The notes beneath the pieces are model-generated. The model saw nothing but the letters and a program-made list of their open reading frames with translations. It was not told the origin of the DNA and searched no databases. A stretch of 64,000 nucleotides of DNA from Gemmatimonadaceae bacterium (GTDB lineage Bacteria; Gemmatimonadota; Gemmatimonadetes; Gemmatimonadales; Gemmatimonadaceae), in NCBI GenBank assembly GCA_035533755.1, contig DATLTC010000030.1, forward strand, positions 1 through 64,000, given 5' to 3'. Below, one piece after another: positions 21,681 through 29,852 of the stretch. The stretch's first letter is position 1. Each line of letters opens with the position of its first letter. The position numbers were made by a program, and so were the translations under genes.

Positions 21681-22406
21681 ATGAAGCCAGAGACTCTTGA
21701 GCGTGCGATGTCTGCGACCCTGACCGTCGCAGCGGTCGTCATCGCAGCGGCGCTCGTACATGACGAACTCGCTTCCAAACGTGCGCTCGCCGCTCGAGGC
21801 GCTACTTCTCCGCCAGAGGTCGTCGCGCACTGGTCGGATGTCGTGAGAGCCGGGGTACTGATTGGCGACTCGGCAGCCCCGGTCAAAGTCGTGGAATTCG
21901 GAGATTTTGAATGCCCGTTCTGCCGCCGGTTCGAGATGACCTATCGATCCGTCAAGGCACGGTTTGGACGCTCTGTAGCACTTGTCTTCGTTAGCTATCC
22001 CCTCACGAATGTTCATCGATTCGCTGCGCCCGCGGACCGAGCCGCAAGTTGCGCGCTCGCTCAGGGGCGCTTTGCCGAGTTTCACGATGCACTGTACGAT
22101 GAGCAAGACTCGCTTGGGCTTAAGTCCTGGGGTTCGTATGCCGATCAGGCCGGTGTGCCGGATACGGCGCGGTTCATGCGATGCCTCAAGAATGCACCGG
22201 ACGTCAGTGCGCTTGTTAGCGCAGGACGCGCTGTAGCCAGTCAACTCGGCGTAAACGCAACCCCAACTGTCTTGATCAACGGTTGGCGATTCTATAGGCC
22301 TCCGAGCGATTCCGAACTCACGCTTGCGACTAAGGAGATTCTAGCCGGCAAGTCACCGGATGAGGTCTTCACCAATCCTCCGTTCGCCGGTGCACGCAAA
22401 CCTTGA
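21681..22406 (+). CDS. Membrane-anchored DsbA-like thiol:disulfide oxidoreductase
   Basis: A 241-residue protein with one N-terminal membrane segment or uncleaved signal (residues about 10-28) and a periplasmic thioredoxin-fold domain of the DsbA/thioredoxin_4 class. The active site is CPFC (C78, C81) in VVEFGDFECPFCRRFE, and the cis-proline loop is VNATPTVLINGWRF. Two more cysteines (ASCALAQG and RCLKN) lie in the helical insertion, as in related proteins with a second structural disulfide. Such enzymes form disulfides in exported proteins. Placed right after the ten-cysteine peptide gene, it is probably dedicated to it or to the preceding secreted protein. GAGG precedes the ATG at 21681. 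Confidence 0.8.
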   Translation: MKPETLERAMSATLTVAAVVIAAALVHDELASKRALAARGATSPPEVVAHWSDVVRAGVLIGDSAAPVKVVEFGDFECPFCRRFEMTYRSVKARFGRSVALVFVSYPLTNVHRFAAPADRAASCALAQGRFAEFHDALYDEQDSLGLKSWGSYADQAGVPDTARFMRCLKNAPDVSALVSAGRAVASQLGVNATPTVLINGWRFYRPPSDSELTLATKEILAGKSPDEVFTNPPFAGARKP

Positions 22407-22434
22407 ACTCCGTTGGTCAATCGAAGCCATGACC

Positions 22435-23055
22435 CTACAAGGCAAGGTCTCCCTGGCCTGCGTGGGGTCCGGGTAGCTCGTGGCAGGCGCGACAACGTGC
22501 CTCATAAGTCTCAGCGCCCCCAACCATAATCGTCGGTGACGAATAAAGCGCCGGCTTTCCCCCCACCAGCCGCTGGTTCCGGCTGGCCGGGTTGCCGCAT
22601 CGCACGCAAATGGCGTGCAGCTTGTCCACGATCTCGGCAATCGCCATCAACTGCGGCATGGCGCCGAAGGGCTCGCCGCGGAAATCCGTGTCGGTGCCGG
22701 CGAGGATCACCCGCAGGCCGCGGTCGGCGAGGTCGGTGGCCAGGGACACGATGCGCTCGTCGAGGAACTGCGCTTCGTCGATCGCCACCACCTGGGTGTC
22801 GGCGCGCACGCGCTCGGCGATCTGCGCGACCGTGTCCACCGGCACGGCCTCGGTGGTACGCCCATCGTGACTCGACACCTTGAAAACGCCGGCGTACCGC
22901 TCATCGAGGTGCGACTTGAACACCTGAACGCGGCGTTTGGCGATCGTGGCGCGACGCACGCGGCGGAGCAGTTCCTCACTCTTGCCGCTGAACATCACGC
23001 CGGCAATGACCTCGATCCACCCACTGCGCGCTGTGAAATACGTATCCGACGTCAC
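22435..23055 (-). CDS. tdk: Thymidine kinase
   Basis: A 206-residue type II thymidine kinase that phosphorylates thymidine to dTMP in salvage. It has the P-loop GVMFSGKS (residues 19-26), the DEAQF motif with catalytic Glu94, and a structural zinc site made from CVRCG and CRACH. The ATG overlaps the stop of the DEAD-box-like gene by 4 bases (ATGA). Thymidine phosphorylase is also present at 45.2 kb, so thymidine has both salvage and breakdown routes here. Confidence 0.95.
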   Translation of the reverse strand: MTSDTYFTARSGWIEVIAGVMFSGKSEELLRRVRRATIAKRRVQVFKSHLDERYAGVFKVSSHDGRTTEAVPVDTVAQIAERVRADTQVVAIDEAQFLDERIVSLATDLADRGLRVILAGTDTDFRGEPFGAMPQLMAIAEIVDKLHAICVRCGNPASRNQRLVGGKPALYSSPTIMVGGAETYEARCRACHELPGPHAGQGDLAL

Positions 23056-24605
23056 CGCTCGCCACCCTCCGGTCGTCGAGGTCTACGCGGCGGGCCGCCG
23101 CGATCGTCCCTGCGGGGTGCGCGATCATCGCGGGGAGCCCCTCGGTCGTCCCGGCGGGGGCCTGAGCGTCCACCCGGCGCGGAGCGCGCGTCGCGGTCGC
23201 CCGGCGGACGACGGGGGCCGCGCGCCCCACCCTCCGGCCGCTCCTGGTCCAGCCGTGCGACAATCTGCCGCCCCTTGATCGTGACGCCGGTGATGCGCGC
23301 CGCCACGGCTTCCGCCGCCGCCGCTGGCACCTCCACCAGGGAATGCCGGTCGCGGACCTCCACGCGCCCCACATCGCGACCCGTGAGCCCGGCATGGCCG
23401 GTAATGGCGCCCACCAGATCGCTGGCCCGGAAGCCGTCGGTCTCGCCGACGTTGACGAACAGCCGCGCCATGGCCGGCGCATGGACTGGCGCTGCGGTGG
23501 CGGCGCGGAGCCGCTCCGCCTCGAGCAGCCGCAGCGCCGCAGCGGCGATCTCGACGCCGTCGTACTCGGCGAGCAACGGTTCGAGCGCCAGCAGGTCGCG
23601 GGCGAACGCGCCCGACGCCAGGACCTCGCGCAGCGAGTCGCGCATCTGCTCCTCGGCGGCCAAGGCGCGCTGCAGCGATTCGGGGAGCACGAACGGATTC
23701 ACGATCCCGCCCGTGATGTCGCGCAGCGCGGCCACCTGGCGCGGCGCCACGAGGGCGATCACCTGGCGCGGCGTGCGGCCGCCGAGCACGGCGTGGAGCT
23801 GGGCCCGTGTGGCCGGCAGCTCGTACAGCACGAGGGCGTCGGCGTCGGTCTCCATCGCGTCGCCCACTCGCATCGGCCCGTCCGCGGCGTACCCCATGGT
23901 CGCCAGCGTGGTCTGGACCTCGGAGCGCCCGCGCGGATCGGGCGCGAACACGAACGCCGTCGCCGGATCCAATTCATCGAGCACCCGGCGCAGTGCGATG
24001 GGGCGCACTGCCTCATGTACGGCCAGGTATTGCACGGGAACGGCCGCCGTCTCTTCGGCAACCGCCGGCAGTTCGCGCCGTGCGCGCCGGGCGTACCGCT
24101 CGATGAGCGCCTCCACGGCGGGCGTGATCGCGCGGGTCACGATGGTTCGGGGGGCTTCCTTGGGCACCTCGGCCAGGAGCACTTCGAGCGCGCCCTCGGA
24201 CGCCGTGAGCGCGTCGTCCAGCCAGGCGATCACCACGTGCTGCACGCCGGACAGCTTGAGGGCGGAACTCTGGAGCAGGGCGATGAGCGTGCGCGGGTCT
24301 CCTGCGACGACGGCCACTCCCCGGGCGCGGAGGGCGCGTGCGCCGCGACGAGCCGACGTCGCGGCCAGCGCCGTGAGCCCGCGCGCCGCGCCGAGCGCGT
24401 TGGCCGAGCGGGCGAGAGCCATGGCGGCGTCGGCGTCGGCGGCGATCACCAGTACCTGGGCACCCGGCGTCGACGGATCGGGGGACTCCAATCGGTCCAG
24501 CACCGGCGTGAGGAAGGTCGCGGAGCGCGTCCAATCCGGGGGGAGCACGAACACCACATTCTGGCTGCGGGTAATGCCCGCGGCCTGCACACCGTCCTGT
24601 TCCAC
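23052..24605 (-). CDS. Degenerate DEAD-box helicase-like protein with DbpA RNA-binding domain
   Basis: A 517-residue protein that aligns by layout with DEAD-box RNA helicases but has lost their catalytic motifs. The Walker A position reads [10 protein letters not shown] (21-30) with no GKT; TPGR is GDPR; DEAD is WLDD (128-131); SAT is TRA. In the second RecA domain the motif V/VI area [23 protein letters not shown] has lost the HRxGRxGR arginines. The C-terminal part is a DbpA-type RNA-binding domain (about residues 380-452, [20 protein letters not shown]) followed by an Arg-Gly-Asp-Pro-rich tail. It probably binds RNA without ATP-driven unwinding. It is translationally coupled to tdk. Degeneration is consistent through the whole core with the frame open, so it is not a pseudogene. 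Confidence 0.7.
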   Translation of the reverse strand: MEQDGVQAAGITRSQNVVFVLPPDWTRSATFLTPVLDRLESPDPSTPGAQVLVIAADADAAMALARSANALGAARGLTALAATSARRGARALRARGVAVVAGDPRTLIALLQSSALKLSGVQHVVIAWLDDALTASEGALEVLLAEVPKEAPRTIVTRAITPAVEALIERYARRARRELPAVAEETAAVPVQYLAVHEAVRPIALRRVLDELDPATAFVFAPDPRGRSEVQTTLATMGYAADGPMRVGDAMETDADALVLYELPATRAQLHAVLGGRTPRQVIALVAPRQVAALRDITGGIVNPFVLPESLQRALAAEEQMRDSLREVLASGAFARDLLALEPLLAEYDGVEIAAAALRLLEAERLRAATAAPVHAPAMARLFVNVGETDGFRASDLVGAITGHAGLTGRDVGRVEVRDRHSLVEVPAAAAEAVAARITGVTIKGRQIVARLDQERPEGGARGPRRPPGDRDARSAPGGRSGPRRDDRGAPRDDRAPRRDDRGGPPRRPRRPEGGER

Positions 24606-24756
24606 TCGACCTTGCCCGTGATGGAGCGGCCTGGCGCCGCGTTGTCAAAATATCGTTGCGGAAAATTACCACGAAACGGGGGCCAGCGTCGGGCGAACCG
24701 GCTTCCGGCGGCCCGATCGTGCGGTATGTTTGCCCGACGCTGGCGTGCGAGGATTG

Positions 24757-25260
24757 GTGGACATCGTCGTGCAGATCGGGCCCCGCACCGGGGCGGCACC
24801 AAAGGTGGCGTACCGATGGGATCCGGACACGGATATCCTGTCGGCGCAACTGCGCCCCGCGCATGCGCCGAACCGTGGGTCGGGATCGATCGAGGTGGAG
24901 GGGGCCGACGGATCGTGGCTCATCTTCGACGTGGCCGACGGGCACATCAACGGGCTGGAGATCGTGGTATGGCCCGAGGTCCACAAGCGGGCCGTGCTGG
25001 CCCTGCCAGCCAAGGTGGCCGAAGGGTCGGTGCAACTTCCGTCGCACGGTTCGATTCCGGAGGTGACCGCCAATGAGGTCGAGACCTCGATAGCCGCCGA
25101 ATCGGACGCCGAACAGCGTATCTTTCATTTCCGGATCGGTTCGCTACGCGAGTCCACCGCGGTGCGGCTCGCGAGCGATCTCTTGCTGGAAGTCGATGCC
25201 ACGAATCACGTTGCCGGGTTGTGGCTGCTCAATGTTCCACCCTTTCCCAGAGAGCCGTGA
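24757..25260 (+). CDS. Conserved hypothetical protein with DUF2283-like N-terminus
   Basis: A 167-residue soluble protein. The segment VAYRWDPDTDILSAQL followed by GSIEVEGADGSWLIFDVADGHINGLEIVVWPE looks like DUF2283, a small all-beta family of unknown role often found near other small genes. The second half has a further beta-rich stretch. I chose the GTG at 24757, preceded by GCGAGG; a TTG at 24730 in frame is an alternative. Its stop overlaps the next start as GTGA, tying it to the small RAM-domain gene and possibly to the NurA/HerA unit downstream. Confidence 0.5.
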   Translation: MDIVVQIGPRTGAAPKVAYRWDPDTDILSAQLRPAHAPNRGSGSIEVEGADGSWLIFDVADGHINGLEIVVWPEVHKRAVLALPAKVAEGSVQLPSHGSIPEVTANEVETSIAAESDAEQRIFHFRIGSLRESTAVRLASDLLLEVDATNHVAGLWLLNVPPFPREP

Positions 25261-25535
25261 TCACCACCATCGTACTGATTCGCGTGGAGCCCACCCAGAT
25301 TCCCAACGCCGCCAAGATGTTGGCCGGCGTGGACGGCGTGGCGGAGGTCTACTCGGTCTCAGGCGACTGGGACCTGGTGGCGATCGTCCGCGTGCCGGAA
25401 TACGACCAGATCGCCCGCGTGGTGACGGAGGTGTTCCCGACGGTGCCTGGCATCCAGCGCACGCAGACGCTGACGGCGTTCCGGGCCTATTCCAAGGGCG
25501 ACCTGCAGCAGGCGTGGGACATCGGCGTCGAGTGA
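25257..25535 (+). CDS. Stand-alone Lrp/AsnC ligand-binding (RAM) domain protein
   Basis: A 92-residue protein made only of the RAM domain of Lrp/AsnC regulators, without the DNA-binding half: TTIVLIRVEPTQIPNAAKML, EVYSVSGDWDLVAIVRV, then VVTEVFPTVPGIQRTQTLTAF. Such stand-alone domains assemble into rings and bind amino acids or similar ligands, and some tune partner regulators. The GTG start overlaps the upstream stop by 4 bases, and NurA begins 31 bases downstream, so it is probably cotranscribed with the DNA end-processing genes. Its partner is unknown. Confidence 0.8.
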   Translation: MITTIVLIRVEPTQIPNAAKMLAGVDGVAEVYSVSGDWDLVAIVRVPEYDQIARVVTEVFPTVPGIQRTQTLTAFRAYSKGDLQQAWDIGVE

Positions 25536-25566
25536 CGCCCGGCTGCATCGCCGAATACCTTTCGGC

Positions 25567-26562
25567 ATGATCGTAGCGGCGGCTGACACCGCGAATCTCC
25601 GCCTCGATGAGTTGCAGCGAGCGCTGGCGCGAGCGCTGCCCTCGGCGTCGCTCACCACGGAGGGCGGGCCGCCGCTCGAACTGTCCCCGGCCACCGACCC
25701 GCCCGTGCTCGCGCGCGCTGACGTGATCGAGGACGACGCCCTGCGCGTGCACCGCGTGGCCGGTGCGCCAGAAGCTCCTTTCTTGGCGTTTCTCGACGGG
25801 ACGCAGCGCAGCGATCTGGTGGCCCATACGAACGACGGGGCGCCGATCGTGTTAGGCGTGGTGGGGGCCGTGATCCGCGAGTGGACGGGTGGTCGCGGCG
25901 CCACCTGGTCGCACGGTCGGCAGCAGCGCCTGTATGCGCCGCGCGCCGCGATGCTGCCCGCCGAGTGGGACGCGGTGACGTCGCTTGGCCTCACGGCCAT
26001 CGACACGTCGGCGAACGACGCTGGGTTGGCCGAGGCGCACCCGGCGGCGCACCGCGATGCGGCCATCCAGCAGATCCAGAGCGACCGCGGCCAGTTGGAG
26101 CAGCGGCTGGCTCAACGGTGGTGCGCCGAGCGCGCCGAGGCGCTGTACGTGGACGGCGGACTGCGCGGCTCGGTGGTGCTGGCCCGCGCGTCGCAGACGG
26201 TGGGGGTGATCAAGAGTCACCGAACGCTGTTCGGCGACCGGGCGGCGCGGCGCGTGATCTTCGCGCTCGCCGCTGGCGAGCGCACGAGCGTGTTCGCGGT
26301 GGCCTCGCCCAGTATGGTGCCGGTGGCCAGCTGGTACCTGCGACTCCACGAGCGCGCGGGACGCGACCCCCTGTGGGGGCTGGTCCGGGTGGAGGTGCGC
26401 CACGAACCCGACGCCCCGCGCGCCGCACTCCGCTCCCGGGCCGACGGCATTTCGGCCCGTATTCTCGCCGAGCGGACGCCCACCGCGCATCCCGACGCGC
26501 GATGGGACACGATGGCGTACGGCATCCGCGACTGCGAAGTCTTTCTCAGGGCCACGCAATGA
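25567..26562 (+). CDS. nurA: NurA-like nuclease
   Basis: A 331-residue protein placed directly before a HerA ATPase and fitting NurA, the 5'-3' nuclease of archaeal and some bacterial end-resection systems. Two acidic motifs match the NurA active site: AFLDGTQ with D77 and YVDGGLRGS with D196, both followed by the expected hydrophobic and polar pattern. The central region RAAIQQIQ-type helix (residues about 160-185) corresponds to the helical insertion. It resects DNA ends together with HerA, after initial processing by Mre11-Rad50. Its stop overlaps the HerA start as ATGA, strong context evidence for the pair. Confidence 0.8.
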   Translation: MIVAAADTANLRLDELQRALARALPSASLTTEGGPPLELSPATDPPVLARADVIEDDALRVHRVAGAPEAPFLAFLDGTQRSDLVAHTNDGAPIVLGVVGAVIREWTGGRGATWSHGRQQRLYAPRAAMLPAEWDAVTSLGLTAIDTSANDAGLAEAHPAAHRDAAIQQIQSDRGQLEQRLAQRWCAERAEALYVDGGLRGSVVLARASQTVGVIKSHRTLFGDRAARRVIFALAAGERTSVFAVASPSMVPVASWYLRLHERAGRDPLWGLVRVEVRHEPDAPRAALRSRADGISARILAERTPTAHPDARWDTMAYGIRDCEVFLRATQ

Positions 26563-28541
26563 CCGCAGCCTTGGTGCTCGGGCGCGTCGTCGCCACCGAG
26601 CGGAAGCCCAACACCCCGCATGAATTTTCGTTCTGGACGGCGCTCGACTCGCCGGTTGGAATCGGGACAATCGTGCGCGTCGAGGGTCCCGACCCCGTGA
26701 ACGGGGTGATTCCGCGCGTGTATGGCGTGGTGACCGAAGGATTCAGCTACACCGATCTGCAGACGCCGTTGCACGACGTGCTGGGGCACGACGGGCGGCC
26801 GTCGGCCGAGTCGCTCTCCGCCACGCGGCGCACGGAGATCCGGCTCTACACGGCGGCCGTTCTGCGCCACCTGCCGGAGGAGCCATTGCAGCCGGTACCG
26901 ATGGGCGAGGTGTACCTGGCGGACGTGGACGACGTGGCCGTGGCGTTGCGCATGGATGCCTATCTCAGAGCGGGCGCGAACACGGGCATCCCGGTGGGCA
27001 TCTACCGCGCCGGTGGCATCGAGGCGCCGATCTACCTCGACGCCGACTTTCTGGTGGGGCCCGAGGCCGCGCATCTCAACATCACCGGCGTGTCGGGGCT
27101 GGCCACCAAGACCAGCGCCATCGAGTGGCTGCTCGCGTCGACGTTCGCCCACTTCCCTCCGCAAAAGGGATCGGTGGCTGCGGTGTGTTTCAACGTGAAG
27201 GGGCCCGACCTCTGTTTCCTGGACCAGCCGGGTGAGCTGGACGAGGCCGACCGCGCCCTGTACCAGGCGATGGGCGTGCCGGCGGCGCCCTTTGCGAACG
27301 TGCAGTACTTCGCACCGTACACGGCCAAGGGCTTCACGCTCAACACGCTGCGCTCCAACGAGGCCCTGTCGCAGAACGTGTGGCCCCTCACGTGGGGGCT
27401 GCGCGAGGTGATGCAGTACGCCGAGGTGCTGCTCAACAAGGAGGACGTGGATGCCAAGGCCGACGCGTTCATCGACTTCATCCGCGAGCGGGTGCTCGAC
27501 CGCGAGTTCACCGATGACGGATTCGCGAAGACGCACCGGGTGCAGTCGTTCGCCGATCTGGAGGATTGGTTCCGCGATCTGCTACGCACGGTGGAGCAGC
27601 AGAACCGGGGCGAACACTGGCGCACGCACCACGTGGCCACGATCCGCAAGGTGCGCAACCGGCTGTCCAACATCTCCATGCGGTGCGCCGGCCTGGTGAC
27701 CGACGAGGGGACGGTGAGCGATCTCCCGTTCGGCGCGTTCGACGACCGCGCCGTGTACGTGGTGGACGTGGCGGGGCTGGAGGAAGACGCCCAGGATCTG
27801 GTGTTCGCGCGCGTGGTGACCAAGCTGCGCGAGCATCTGGAGCGGCGCGATCTGGGCGTGAACCACGTGATGGTGTTCGTGGACGAACTCAACAAGTACG
27901 CGCCGGCCGACGGCGCCGACACGTACGTGCGCAAGATGCTGCTCGACATCGCCGAGCGGGGACGGTATCTGGGGCTGGTGCTGTTCAGCGCGCAGCAGTT
28001 CCGATCGCAGGTGCACCGGCGCGTGGTGGGCAATTCGGGGACGTCGCTGTACGGCCGGATGGACGCCGACGAGCTGGCCACGCCGGGGTACGCGGTGCTG
28101 AGTCCGGCCACGCGCACCAAGCTGGCGACGCTGGAGAAGGGGCAGTTGATGGTGCGGCATCCCCACTTCACGCAGCCGGTGTTCGTGCGGTTCCCTCGGC
28201 CGGCCGTGATGCGCGGGCGCGACGGCGTGGAGCGGTATCCGCAGGCGCAGGAGATGACGCTGGAGGCGGCCGTGGCGCGGGCGCTGCGGACGCTCGACGC
28301 CTCGATCACCGTGGGGTGGGTGCAGGAGGTGGCGGCGCTCCATGACGAGGTCGTGGTGCTGCGGGCCCGCGACGCGACGCTCCGCACGAGGCCCGACGAC
28401 GTGAAGGCGTACTTCGCGGCGCAGTTCAAGCGCGTCGTGCCGCCGGAAGCGCCACGGCCCCGCAACCCGCGCAACATCCGCGTGCCGCGGGGCGGCAATC
28501 CTTATGGCGACGACGAGCCGCCCGAGGAGCCGCCGTTCTGA
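26559..28541 (+). CDS. herA: HerA-type DNA translocase ATPase
   Basis: A 660-residue hexameric-type ATPase of the HerA/FtsK class. The N-terminal HAS-barrel-like beta domain starts ALVLGRVVATERKPNTPHEF. The Walker A is the unusual but family-compatible GVSGLATKTS (177-186), Walker B is VMVFVDELNKYAP, and the sensor region LVLFSAQQFRSQVHRRVVGNSG follows. A Gly-, Arg- and Pro-rich tail closes the protein. HerA pumps DNA into the NurA nuclease to produce 3' single strands for recombination. It is coupled to NurA by ATGA and followed, 126 bases on, by Mre11 and Rad50 homologues. Confidence 0.85.
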   Translation: MTAALVLGRVVATERKPNTPHEFSFWTALDSPVGIGTIVRVEGPDPVNGVIPRVYGVVTEGFSYTDLQTPLHDVLGHDGRPSAESLSATRRTEIRLYTAAVLRHLPEEPLQPVPMGEVYLADVDDVAVALRMDAYLRAGANTGIPVGIYRAGGIEAPIYLDADFLVGPEAAHLNITGVSGLATKTSAIEWLLASTFAHFPPQKGSVAAVCFNVKGPDLCFLDQPGELDEADRALYQAMGVPAAPFANVQYFAPYTAKGFTLNTLRSNEALSQNVWPLTWGLREVMQYAEVLLNKEDVDAKADAFIDFIRERVLDREFTDDGFAKTHRVQSFADLEDWFRDLLRTVEQQNRGEHWRTHHVATIRKVRNRLSNISMRCAGLVTDEGTVSDLPFGAFDDRAVYVVDVAGLEEDAQDLVFARVVTKLREHLERRDLGVNHVMVFVDELNKYAPADGADTYVRKMLLDIAERGRYLGLVLFSAQQFRSQVHRRVVGNSGTSLYGRMDADELATPGYAVLSPATRTKLATLEKGQLMVRHPHFTQPVFVRFPRPAVMRGRDGVERYPQAQEMTLEAAVARALRTLDASITVGWVQEVAALHDEVVVLRARDATLRTRPDDVKAYFAAQFKRVVPPEAPRPRNPRNIRVPRGGNPYGDDEPPEEPPF

Positions 28542-28667
28542 GGCCGGGCCGCCCGACGATTCGGCGCGCCGCGGGGCGGCGCGGTATGGACAAGCAGCAG
28601 AGTGGCGGTTAGCGATTAGGGATTCCACGCCCCCGCGCGGGAATTCTCCCCTCGACCCCGGACCGGT

Positions 28668-29852
28668 TTGCGCCTCGTCCATCTCTCGGACCTGCACCTT
28701 GGCTTTCGCCAGTACCAGCGATTGACGCCGTTCGGCGCCAACCAGCGGGAAGCCGACGTTGCGGTGACGTTCAGGCGCGCCGTGGACCGGGTGATCGCGC
28801 TGGCGCCCGAGCTGATCGTGGTCGCCGGCGACGTGTTCCACAGCGTCCGGCCGGCGAACCCGGCCATCCTCCACGCCTATCACGAATTCAACCGGCTCAC
28901 CCAGGCGCTGCCCGAAGTGCCGGTGATCATCGTGGCCGGCAACCACGACCTGCCGCGATCCAGTGAGACGGGGTGCATCCTGCGGTTGTTCGAGCAGGAG
29001 AACGTGTACGTCGCCGATTTCGAGGCCCGCCGGTTCTCCTTTCCCGAGCAGGGGCTGTCGGTGCTGGCCGTGCCCGACGTGGTGGGCGGGCGTCCCGAGC
29101 TGACCCCCGATCCGGCGGCGCGGCGCAACGTGCTGGTGATCCATGGGGAGGTGGCGGGGCTGCTGCCCAAGCGGGCCGCGGCGATGGACCGCGCCACGTT
29201 CGAGATCACCGAGGAGGAGCTGGGCGCCCCGCGCTGGACCTACGTGGCGCTGGGCCACTACCACGTGCACCGCGAAGTGGCGCCCAACGCGTACTACAGC
29301 GGCTCGATCGACTACTCGAGCGCCAACGCGTGGGGGGAACTGGCCGAAGAGCGGGCGGCCGGGCTGCCGGGCAAGGGGTTCATCGAGTACGATCTCGACA
29401 CGGGGGTGCACACCTTCCATCCCCTGCCGCCGTCGCGCGGCCTGGTGGACCTGCCGTCGTTCAGCGCGCGCGGCATGACGGGCGGCGAGGTGGACGCGGC
29501 GATCCGCGACGCCGTGGACGGCTGCCCGGGCGGCATCGCCGACAAGATCGTGCGCCTCGTGGTGCGCGACGTGGCCCGCCACATCAACAACGACCTCGAC
29601 CACCAGGCGCTGCGCGAGTACAAGCGGCGGGCGTTCCACTTCCAGCTCGAGACGCTGCGGCCCGACGTGCGCCCGCTGCGCGGCGAGGCGGCGCCGGGTC
29701 ATCCGCAGTCGCTGGCCGAGTTCGTGCGCGAGCGGCTGCTCACGCGCACCGTGCCACCCGAGGTGGACCGCGCGCAGCTCATCGAGCGCGTGTTCGAGTA
29801 TCTCGATCAGGCCACGGCGGCCGAGCTGGCGGCCGGCGAGGCGGAGGGCTGA
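28668..29852 (+). CDS. sbcD: Mre11/SbcD-family nuclease
   Basis: A 394-residue manganese-dependent nuclease. All phosphoesterase motifs are present: HLSDLHLGF, VVAGDVFHS, VAGNHDLPR, LVIHGEVAG and ALGHYHVHR. It works with the Rad50-type ATPase to cut hairpins and process protein-blocked or broken DNA ends. The start is a TTG at 28668 (LRLVHLSDLHLG), since no ATG or GTG fits and the first motif begins at residue 7; this weak start may keep its level low relative to neighbours. It ends by overlapping the sbcC ATG by one base (TGATG). Confidence 0.93.
   Translation: MRLVHLSDLHLGFRQYQRLTPFGANQREADVAVTFRRAVDRVIALAPELIVVAGDVFHSVRPANPAILHAYHEFNRLTQALPEVPVIIVAGNHDLPRSSETGCILRLFEQENVYVADFEARRFSFPEQGLSVLAVPDVVGGRPELTPDPAARRNVLVIHGEVAGLLPKRAAAMDRATFEITEEELGAPRWTYVALGHYHVHREVAPNAYYSGSIDYSSANAWGELAEERAAGLPGKGFIEYDLDTGVHTFHPLPPSRGLVDLPSFSARGMTGGEVDAAIRDAVDGCPGGIADKIVRLVVRDVARHINNDLDHQALREYKRRAFHFQLETLRPDVRPLRGEAAPGHPQSLAEFVRERLLTRTVPPEVDRAQLIERVFEYLDQATAAELAAGEAEG

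Noticed and set aside
26217-29702. Large minus-strand open frames opposite HerA and Mre11
   Set aside because: The plus strand shows coherent NurA, HerA and Mre11 motifs; the minus frames have only shadow composition.
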